Of a stretch of 64,000 nt of DNA, positions 10,901-22,900 are shown piece by piece. Where the stretch lies: the NCBI GenBank assembly GCA_033980235.1, contig CM067070.1, positions 3,692,978 to 3,756,977 of the forward strand, written 5' to 3'. A model generated the notes under the pieces. That model was not told where the DNA came from, ran no database searches, and saw only the letters and a list, made by a program, of their open reading frames with translations. The stretch's first letter is position 1; each line of letters opens with the position of its first letter. This stretch comes from Diadema setosum. Its lineage: Eukaryota > Echinodermata > Echinoidea > Diadematoida > Diadematidae. The translations under genes were made by a program, and so were the position numbers.

Positions 10901-13900
10901 CTATACCTTGCTTTCACCAACCCCAGAAACCATACCAATGTTACCTAAAATACTATACCTTATTTGCACCAACCCAAAAACCATACCAATGTTACCCAAA
11001 GCACTATACCTTGCTTGCACCAACCCCAGAAACCATACCAATGTTACCCAAAGTACTATACCTTGCTTGCACCAACCCAAGAAACCATGCCAATATTACC
11101 CAAAGCACTATACCTTGCTTACACCAACACAAGAAACCATACCATTGTTACCCAAAGTAATATACCTTGCTTGCACCAACCCAAGAAACCATGCCAATGT
11201 TACCCAAAGCACTATACCTTGCTTGCACCAACACAAGAAACCATACCAATGTTACCTAAAGTACTATACCTTATTTGCACCAACCCAAAAACCATACCAA
11301 TGTTACCCAAAGCACTATACCTTGCTTGCACCAACCCCAGAAACCATACCAATGTTACCCAAAGTACTATACCTTGCTTGCACCAACCCAAGAAACCATG
11401 CCAATATTACCCAAAGCACTATACCTTGCTTACACCAACACAAGAAACCATACCATTGTTACCCAAAGTAATATACCTTGCTTGCACCAACCCAAGAAAC
11501 CATGCCAATGTTACCCAAAGCACTATACCTTGCTTGCACCAACACAAGAAACCATACCAATGTTACCTAAAGTACTATACCTTATTTGCACCAACCCAAA
11601 AACCATACCAATGTTACCCAAAGCACTATACCTTGCTTGCACCAACCCAAGAAACCATGCCAATATTACCCAAAGCACTTTACCTTGCTTACACCAACAC
11701 AAGAAACCATACCATTGTTACCCAAAGTAATATACCTTGCTTGCACCAACCCAAGAAACCATGCCAATGTTACCCAAAGCACTATACCTTGCTTGCACCA
11801 ACACAAGAAACCATACCAATGTTACCTAAAGTACTATACCTTATTTGCACCAACCCAAAAACCATACCAATGTTACCCAAAGTATTATACCTTGCTTGCA
11901 CCAACCCAAGAAACCATGCCAATGTTACCCAAAGTACTATACCTTACTGGCACCAACCCATAAACCATACCAATGTTACCCAAAGTACTATACCTTGCTT
12001 TCACCAACCCCAGAAACCATACCAATGTTACCCAAAGTATTATACCTTGCTTGCACCAACCCAAGAAACCATGCCAATGTTACACAAAGCACTATACCTT
12101 GCTTGCATCAACACAAGAAACCATACCAATGTTACCTAAAGTACTATACCTTATTTGCACCAACCCAAAAATCATACCAATGTTACCCAAAGCACTATAC
12201 CTTGCTTGCACCAACCCCAGAAACCATACCAATGTTACCCAAAGTACTATACCTTGCTTGCACCAACCCAAGAAACCATGCCAATATTACCCAAAGCACT
12301 ATACCTTGTTTACACCAACACAAGAAACCATACCAATGTTACCCAAAGTAATATACCTTGCTTGCACCAACCCAAGAAACCATGCCAATGTTACCCAAAG
12401 CACTATACCTTGCTTGCACCAACCCCAGAAACCATACCAATGTTACCCAAAGTATTATACCTTGCTTGCACCAACCCAAGAAACCATGCCAATGTTACAC
12501 AAAGCACTATACCTTGCTTGCACCAACACAAGAAACCATACCAATGTTACCTAAAGTACTATACCTTATTTGCACCAACCCAAAAACCATACCAATGTTA
12601 CCCAAAGCACTATACCTTGCTTGCACCAACCCTAGAAACCATACCAATGTTACCCAAAGTACTATACCTTGCTTGCACCAACCCAAGAAACCATGCCAAT
12701 ATTACCCAAAGCACTATACCTTGTTTACACCAACACAAGAAACCATACCAATGTTACCCAAAGTAATATACCTTGCTTGCACCAACCCAAGAAACCATGC
12801 CAATGTTACCCAAAGCACTATACCTTGCTTGCACCAACACAAGAAACCATACCAATGTTACCTAAAGTACTATACCTTATTTGCACCAACCAAAAAACCA
12901 TACCAATGTTACCCAAAGCACTATACCTTGCTTGCACCAACCCCAGAATCCATACCAATGTTACCCAAAGTACTATACCTTGCTTGCAGCAACCCAAGAA
13001 ACCATGCCAATGTTACCCAAAGCATGATTGGCTTGTGCTTCTAAATACGTCGTATATGCCCCAAGGTCTTTGAACCTTACCTATTCATATTATTCAGTTA
13101 TAATCATTGCATGCACCTTTATATGAAATGGATGCTTGAATAAATGCACAACAAAGGTATTAATACACTACATTACATACATTATATCATGAACAATTGC
13201 AATCACATCTCTTTGTAATTGGTTGATAAACAAGATGTGCACGGTAAAAAGGGCATTCAAAAGGATTTTCATAATTTCACATCATGCAGCACATAAATCG
13301 ACAGCTCCATGCAAGATTTGTGGAATTCATTGTGGTCATTCACGCATTTTTTGTGGGGAGGCTACCATGTCATCATCCTTGTTCATTGCACATTTTGAAA
13401 GCATTATTATTCCTCATCCAAATCACTATAAATTCTGAAACCCTCTACTCAGTGTTAATAATTTATCGTTGTTCAAATGTAAACATCTGAAAATCATTTG
13501 GAGACATCCTTTCAAGTTGTGTTAAGGTAATGATTGGCATCAACGTAATGCGAGTCAAGTGCATGATAATCTTTCATCCCAGTGTGAAATATAATGGTTT
13601 CAAGTTTCTAAAAAAGCCCCCATATCCTTTACCCTGCTAAAATTATGATTTGGCAAACGATATAATTATTTGTTTTTATAGGCTTGACTGAACAGGTATA
13701 ATGAAGAGGTAAATGTTTAATAGGAATGCAACAAACCTTTACGAGATGTCTTTCTTCTCTTGAAGAACTGCACGATATTGATGGTTACAGAAACAACCAG
13801 CATTACACCCAATATGAATGACACGCCCACTAGCGTAAAGGATATGGGACAGGCGGCTGCTGAATTGTAAATAATAAAACATTATGAAAGGACGGTATTA

Positions 13901-16900
13901 TAATACATTCAAAATTTTATGGAAGAAAACAACGGAAGGTAAAGCACATAATATAGATTTAAAATACAATTTGAATAAAAAAAAATTGCTAGCCTAACAA
14001 ATGTAAGCCATTTTAGGATTTCATGACACTCTATTAATTTGCCTTTGGATGTTGATGGCATGGCAGTTGTGCATCACTCCGGTCACATCCAATACATGTA
14101 TAAAGTCAACTGAACAAGTGTAAAAATAATGACAAAGTCCAAAGAAGCCGCCTCATAACATCGTCATTATAGTTATCATGCAGTTTGTACAGAGTTTATC
14201 TGTTTGTAATCCTAAAGGGTCATTCCATGCGATTTATAGAATGTTGTACATACATTGAGAGTACTGTGTCTGTTTATGGACATTTATGTTGTGGTTCCTG
14301 GGGAGACAAAACAATGTTATGAAAACCTCAAACCTATTGCAATTAGTGGATATGATGATGTGGGAAGCTCATTATATTCCGATAATGTACCAATGTATTG
14401 TCATTACAATATGACTTGCTTAACAAGTTCACCTTGAGTAGAAAATATACATTACATGCTTTCTTCTTCTGTTATGCTTCCAAACGCACGCAATCATACA
14501 TTCTTACGTGAAACTACTATGTCGTCATCCTTGTTTGCTGTCAGCTTTTATGAATTTTGAGAACGTCATATTCCTTAATACCCCTATCGATATGACTTAT
14601 CTAACTCTGTACCATGCAATTCGAAATGTCAAATGCTAAAGTCTGAAATTATCCGGAGGTCTCCTTTCAGAACTACCTGCAGCATCATTGATGTGACAAT
14701 AAAAGTGAGTTCATAAGTCCACATATTCTGGATCGTGTGACTTTTAATCACTGACATACTTTATTTTTTGTAAGCGTTATTACTTCCAGAGATCTATAAC
14801 AATACATGAGATATGTTTATTATTTAAGGCGATAACAAATCCACGTTTACACTCCTGTACAAAAGAAAAAAAAAATAAATCAGCTATGAAGACAAACTGT
14901 TGAGATAATGTTTACTTTGTGGGTGTTGACTTTTCAGGTTAACTGTTTGTTGAAATGCACACCTGCAATATAGGCGGAACAGAAAAGGGATTTCGACAGC
15001 AACCGCAGAGCCTACAAACAAAACTGTTAATATTCAGTGTGAAAGAAAACAAAAGATAGTTTACTGTCCATTATTAAATGGGCTTTAAAATCTCTGCAAT
15101 TTGATTGGTCAATTTGTTACGCATTGATTTTTTACTGATTCACACTGAGCCATGCGTCCGGACGCATGGCTCAAGTGTTGTACAGTGTTGTATGGTGTTC
15201 TGGTCGCATGACTGGGAAATGGTTGTTTTTAATGAATTTACGAGCCCACATTACAACACAAATGATGCCCAGGCCTATTCTCTGGTCCAGTGGATCAGTG
15301 AGAAAGGGATGCTCTCGTTTGACTTTGAAACAGTCTAAACAGTTCCAAAGTTTAATCGTGCATCTAATACTGTGCATTATTTGTATACTGTCTGCGAGGT
15401 AGAAGCACGATTCCTCACCTGTCGATGGTGTTGATGACGTCAAAGAAGTGGTTTCTCCAGCGAAGTTTGGGAATGTTGTAATATCTGTTGAAGACGTATA
15501 GCGAGTTACAGCGTAAGAGAGAGAATGATTCGTTCAAATTCTTTACCATTTCAACCAAATGTTGTCCGTTTTCCGAAATATACTTACCTTTATTCTGTCT
15601 TCATGACACTCATGGATAAAAGCGCAAAAATTCATTCAAAATACATACCTTTTAATGCTTATAACATCTATCGATATGGTTCGATGCTGCTGCTGCTGTA
15701 ATTGTGGATCTTTCTTATTTTGTTTTATTTTTGTTTTGTCTTTTAAGGAGGGTCAATTTTGTAACGAATCAATGGTTCAACGAGCTCTCCCTGCATATAG
15801 GAATATTTCAAATTAGTATGATTAAAATTGGTTGGCCACACATGACACAAAAGTTGAATGTAAATATCCATATTATTAAACGAACACTTGATTTGTCCAA
15901 TTACAATCGTCGGAGGGGATTTCGGTTGGGGTTGGGGATTTAGCTTTAAACGTATTAAAGGAAGCCGATAGGTAAGGACACTTCTTCATTAACACAACTA
16001 CATCCCTTGTTTTATATTTCTTAATATCATTTTGCTATGGTAATAAGACAAAGAAATAAATTTGAAAATGTGACATTTCACTATGGAACTTGATTATGCA
16101 TAATAATCCTGGCGAGTTCTTCAGTTTATTGCGAAATGAGCGTATTTACAACATTTAAAAATTAGATGGTGACAGTATTACTCATGATTGATAATCAATT
16201 TTACGTAATGTCTCACTTTTCACATATATGAAATTTTCTTGAAGCTATAATTAGTAATACTCAGTATGTTTGTATCATTTCGTGTTGTCTTAGGGGCTTT
16301 GATATCAAACATCACAACTTATCAGTATTGGATTTAACTCAATTAGCAACCAACCTCGTCAAACATGTTTTTTTTTTCCCCTGCAATTGTTGTCAAAATC
16401 TCGAGTTATGTTGATTACTGTTTATGTCTTTGTTAACCACGTTTCTGCGGGTGAGCCTTAGGCAGTAATTGATTGTCTTTAGAAATAGTTCCAAAAAGGA
16501 AGGGTGTAGTGAAACCTGATACTTTGATTAAGCGATAAGATAATAAATATCTTCCAAATGTCGGACACTGTCAGATGGATGTGAATGCTCACCATCAAGG
16601 CACTCGAACTAGAAGTAACGAAATGTAAACGACTAATCAAACAGTGCAATTTGTTTTCACTTTGCACTCAATGAGGATTATTTAACATCTGCACTACAAC
16701 GATTTGACTTGGAGCGTTATATAAAGACCTCAGTTGCAAAAGGTACGACATCCATTTTCCATCCAAATCCACTTTCTGGTCTTGATGTACTCATTTTTAG
16801 CACCTCTTTACACCTATACTAACGAAAAGCTGAATTTCCACCAAGAAAGTGTTAAAAAATTACATTTAAAAAGGTAATATACATCCATTTTAGTTGGGTT

Positions 16901-19900
16901 GCAAAAGGTACTACATCCACTCTTATGACATCATCGGGAAATTGACCAATCAGAGAGCAGCATTGGCTTGACCCTTTACCATTGTATACTGACTTAATCT
17001 GTAAACAAAAGAAGTTGGCTTTTGGCTTTTTGGCTTTCTGCTAAAATCACCAGGCAAATCTGACCAATATCTTGACAAACTCATCACATTTCTATCAAGC
17101 AATGTAGGAAAATGAAGGAGAAGTCATTGACCAAACAAACCATCCCAGGAGAAGGATCGTGAATTAAAAGCAGTCGATAAGAGCAAAGGAGAAACTTTAG
17201 AAATTTGAGAAAAACTTGACAGAAGTCCCACATAATGCATCTACTGTTAGTTACCTGTACCGTGCGTTACTGCTAGGGTGTTGAGTTTGAGCCATTAATA
17301 ACTTGTCCCCAGAATGAAGTACAGACACTTTGTAGGTATAGTCTATTTCTTACATAAATAGACAGCTAATAAGTGTTTGACTAGTCTGAAAGCAAAGTTA
17401 CATTGTTAGATGTATATAATGGCATAAAATTCTGACATCCCTACATACAGTGCTTTACCTGTGGGTATGCTGTGCTATTCTATACGTGCATGATGTCAAG
17501 TACCAGGCCCCAGGGCGTGAAAGTACCTAGTGACATACAGCTTTTTACTTTTTACTTTTACTTTTACAATGTCAAAAAGGTAATACCAAATGTGTGTTTA
17601 GTATAGGTGGTCATATTAAAAAGTGTGTACTCATCGACGGTCTTGATTTCTATCAGCTATTAGATTATCAGATTTATCTTACCCGATAAGGAACATACAA
17701 GAATGAAAATCATGTAATGAATTTAATTACACCGTTGAGAAATTACAGTACATTCAGATGTTGCTTTTCCACCTTTTCCCTTAGGAGTTACATTGAAAAA
17801 AAAGTGAAGAAAAGATAATGAATACAGTGTTCTTGATACACGTGAAGGGAGAATTCACAGAGTAAAATATAGCCCAAAATGTATTACAGTTAAGAGTAAA
17901 AAGTAAGAAATCTTGAGATAAAGCTCAACAGAGAAAAACAAAAGGAGAAAACGGAAGAGAGAAATCACCTGGTGAGATATTGTGACCCCTCCCCATCTAT
18001 AACCATTCAAGCATAATGGATCCCCTCCCCATGCTTATGACCAATGACAGTCATTGATTCAAAATATTAGTCAGCAAGGGAGAAGTGGGGCATAAGCGAT
18101 GCACATTGGTTTGTTATTCTTGATGCTAAATAGGGCGGGACATTATCAATTAACTAGGCCCCCTTGACCTCGTATCCCATCCCCATCAACACCAGTGCTG
18201 AAAAAAAAAAATAAATCCGCGAAACATGTCAAAACATCACACTAAATATTTCTTTGGCATGTGAAATTTCGTTTTCGAAAGGTACTACATCCACTTTCAG
18301 TTGCAAAAGGTACTACATCCACAAAAATATAAAAACGTTTAATTCATAAAAAAATTAATGAGTAGACCTGGATTTTCTTAGTGGTTTTAGTGTTGTATCA
18401 TGTAGTATTATAATAGCGGGAAATATCATTCCAGTCTGAGCTTGCTAGATATGATAATTAAAAAAATCACGTTTTTCTCAGAACTTGAAATTATGGATGT
18501 AGTACCTTTTGAAACCGAACTCTTCATATGTAAAACAAATTGTCAAAGGTTTGTCTTAATTCTACACATGAACACAACTACACAATCTTATGCCACCCTC
18601 TCGTAATAAACTTAATATCAGATTGGTAGACTATACAAAGAAAATGACGTACAATACTGCCTCTAATACGGTACGATTAAATCTTATAGCGTTGCACATG
18701 TCACCACATAGCATTATAGGGGGCCTTCTCAGCCTAAGACATGCGATTGTTTTAATAATGATATACGTGGCAGAGAGGTTAAATATTTCATAAAGATTGG
18801 ATTGATGACAATTGTGGCTTGCTGCATCGGCAATGTCAGAAATCGTATTCCATTAAACATGTTGGATTGATGCAGTACAAAATTTATCATATTCAGCCGT
18901 CTTTATGAGGACTCTTGAACATCTGCACGACGATGATTTGACTTTGAGCTTTATGTGTCCAAAGTCTGTGTTAATTCTACTAAAAACACGACGACACCAT
19001 TTATGCTACTCTCTCGTAATAAACTTAATATCACACTGATAGACTATACAAAGGGCATAGTACACAAAACTGCCTCTTATACACACAGTTAAATTATTTC
19101 ATGAACATGAAATAGATTGATAAAGATAGGTTGGATGGGCTTGCTGTATTGGCAATGTCAGAAATCGTGTTTCATTGGATATGTTGGATTAACGCAGTAC
19201 AAAATCCAGCACACTGATGGAGTAAGCAATGCCACCGTTCATTAGCAGTAGCGGCTACTGTGAAATCGGCAGCGACGTCTGCAGATAACTATTGAAGATC
19301 ATGATTCATAAACAAAATATCATGCAGCAAAGAAAATACCAGTAAAAGTAAAAGAAACACAATATCAGTCTATTTGAATGAGTTGTGAAGAGGAAGCAGG
19401 CGGAGGAGTTGTGTTGATTTTTTTTTTTCAGTAAATGAGGAAATCGTTTGACGACGAGGAAATATCAACGAACATGAATTAGTAGCATTGATTAAAAGTA
19501 TTATACAGTGTTGGTGCGAAACAAATGCAATAAGGTAATGAGGCCTTGTCATTAGAACCATACATATCAAGATCATAGATACATAATAGACTACCTGTGT
19601 GAGTTCCTGAAGGCGTCTTCGCTGTGATTTGTCCAGTTGAGTTTCCTGAAGGCGTCTTCGCTGTGATTTGTCCAGTTGAGTTTCCTATAAATGCATTACC
19701 GGGAATCAAACATCCAAATTGGTGAAATAGGCAAAAGGTCAGAACCTAGGGAGATAGTCGTTTAATGATTGATAAGATGATAATTGGTTAATGAAACAAG
19801 AGCAAGGACGACTACCATTAGACCAGTATATAAAACGATTTGGACATCAGAAGTGAGCCTGTCTCTATAATTTGGTCAGCGTGAAAACTGAATTTAATTA

Positions 19901-22900
19901 GACTTGAACATATTCGGCTGTCATAATATTGTCTGTGAAACTGGACCTAAAGAACAGTTATTGTGTATGCATTAACAAGAAGAAATACATCGATTAGAGT
20001 CTACCATCTCCGTATTGATATTATCACTGATGCGGAGATGACGAATAGATGTCACTGCGTAAATAAATCGTTATGGAAGCATACGAAATATTTACGATTT
20101 CAGATGAATTGGCTACGTCTAGAAAGCCAACGACAAATGAAGGGTGCACTTACTCCTTTGAAAATATATCCTTGCAGTTGTTGAGTTACCAAGATAGTTT
20201 CCTGCAATACAGATATATTCTGTATCAAACGTGGGTGTTACCGTGTTGAGGGTATTAGTGGCTGAGGCTGGATAATTGTCGGTAACATTCTCGTAAATGA
20301 AGTAGGTATCGATGGCCGGGTTTGGCTGGTCTGCTTGTTGGAGGGAGCAAATCACTGTTAGGGTCCAAAGACAGGTGTCCTCAGTGAAGTCAACTGTGAT
20401 TATTTTGGGGCTCTGATGAGGTGGGACTACAACAGAAAAAGAGAATTGTTTATACTGATATTATTGTCTTAGTTTTGTTCTTCAATTTTATCGTATTGAT
20501 AACAGGGTAAAACAGTATTAATTTACGCGCTAAAAAAAAACAAAAACAAAAAAAAAACACATATTTGTGGTATCTTGTCTTGGGAGAAATGGCTTCTGTA
20601 AACGTGTATATTGCGTTCGCCCACATCCGAGGATAATCTGGGATTCTTGAGTGAATGAATAAATCCTTTTCTTGAAGAATATAAATATTGTCACATGTGA
20701 AAATAAACACACGATGGTATGATTTGTGTATCTTTTGATAAAGCAATATAGTATAAAATCCTTTCATAGTGTCCAAACTGTTCAACAATCACCACAGATG
20801 AAAGAAAGAACGTAGTTATACCCCCCCCCCCCCAAAAAAAAATGCAATATTCTTTTCTCTCTCTCTCTCTGTTACAACCACATAGAACACCATCATAAGA
20901 GACAGGAACATGTTTTTACATCCATAAACTGTACAGGTACATACTGCCACTTTCCACTTTGATTTTATCATTACAACGGTAATAGAGTATCTAAAGTATG
21001 TAATATTTAGTGGTTTAATTTGATTTATTATTATCTTATTTGATATACTAGTTCATTTACTGCGTTGATGGTAAACAGACTACGCGTGTTGTCTTGTTTC
21101 GTACTCGACTTAGATTATGATAATATAAGATTATAACGACTTACAATGGACGTTTAGAAAGGGAATACTTTGGTTTTGATTAAGACTGGCCACCTGGTGT
21201 CCCATGGTCTCACATCGTAGAGACATGCCGAAATTCTCCTCTGTTGGAGTGAAGTTAAAACTACTTGTTGTATCGCTCAGGTCTGGGTTACCGGCATTCA
21301 GAGTACTATTTGGCGGGTCAACTGTCTGCTGTTCACCATTCAGATACCACACAAATTCCTCAGGGGGTCGGCCTCCCACAGCTCTGCACACTGCCTCATA
21401 TGATTCTCCCGCAATGAGGGTCGTATTCAACTCTATGGATAAAGTTGGTTTCACTGTGCATGAAAGAATGATACTGATAATAATACAAATAAAAGAAACA
21501 CTGTACTGATTACCACACGAATATTGTTTTACTTCTTAATGCGAGGGAAATTTCTTGTTCGCAGACCTGCTTATAAAGATGCAATTACACAAGTTTCAAG
21601 GATTATCGGTTTGGTATTAGGTTATTGCACTTGGCCTTATAATGACAAAGACTGTGGATTTGTCATTATTTATGTCTTTATACCCTCTCAGAGGGCACAA
21701 TGTTAGTAAAATACATTGTCTTAGGATAAAACACAGCCATCGAATTTAGGTGTCCATCGGACAATATTATTACTAATATCACATAGCATTATCCATACTA
21801 AAAAGACTTAATGTTTCATGTTTGTTTGTTTGCTTCCTTCCATCCTTGTTTGTTTTATATGACTCTTGCAATGTCACGTTCTTATACGCCAACAACCTCT
21901 TTCCTGACTTCTCTGTTTTTATTGTGTAGTAACTTATATAAATAATTATAATGATGTATCAAATGTACTATGTAGGCTTATCTAAGGAGAACATAATGAT
22001 AGACCTTAAAAGCACTCTGTTTGTAGTATCATTTCAATCTGGATGAACACTCACCCTCAACAGACACCTGTGCTGCTGGTGCAGGATTCGGCATCCCTGA
22101 AGCCTGGCAAACATAACTCCCTTCCTCTGCAATCTGTGTATCAATGATTGTCAGTGCGGATGAAATTGCATCCTCTGATACGCGAAAGTCGGCATATTTT
22201 GCGTTGGAAGTTAATTTGTTCCCTCCACTGAACATAGTAATAGAGGGGTCTACCGAGTCATCACTCCAGGTGAAAACTGGTGATGTTCCTCCAGTCACTG
22301 AACATCTTAGCTCTGCATCAGATCCAACTTCCACTGCTATTGATGATGGACCATTCAGCGTCTGACAGTGTGCCACTATGATTAACTGAAAAAAAAAAGA
22401 AGAAGAAAAAGAAGTGTGACCCTGTGTTAATTCTACCCCGGTGATTTTTAATACGCAGAATCAGGATAATTACATGCGAAATGAAAGGGACTATACAGTA
22501 CTGGTGGAGGTGAGTATTCAGGTTTATAACATTTTTCGTAAGATAATGAGAAACCTCTAATGAAATATGAAAGAGCATGTGATTTCAGGAAGGATTCAAC
22601 GTTTATTTGTGACCCTGCACCTCAAAACAAACAAAAAGTCGCCAGACATGGATTTTTAGTTAAGGGCAGATTCTGAAAGAACAGACTCTAAGCTTTAAAA
22701 TGATGTTTAACTCAATTCAAATGGACTCTCCTAACCTATCTACATACTGGTAAGAAAGCGCACACTCTGGAAAAGTGTGAACTGAGAAAAGAGGCTCTGA
22801 AGTACAGTGTGCATTCAAGCGCTTAATCTTTACCAAACCTGGCTGGCTGTGCGATGAATGGGACAAAAAACAGGAAGTAAACTACCTGAGTAACAACAAT

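Noticed and set aside
10544..13073. Many long overlapping open frames (up to about 390 codons) on the plus strand, and one on the minus strand
   Set aside because: They are produced by the 52-bp tandem repeat, which cycles through all frames; they share the same repetitive residues, and no domain is present.
14963..15011. Possible extra IgR-B exon (49 nt) with a good acceptor (GTTTTGTTTGTAG) and a GTGTGC donor
   Set aside because: Its length shifts phase 1 to phase 2 and would destroy the reading frame of the transmembrane exon; it may be an alternative exon but is not supported.
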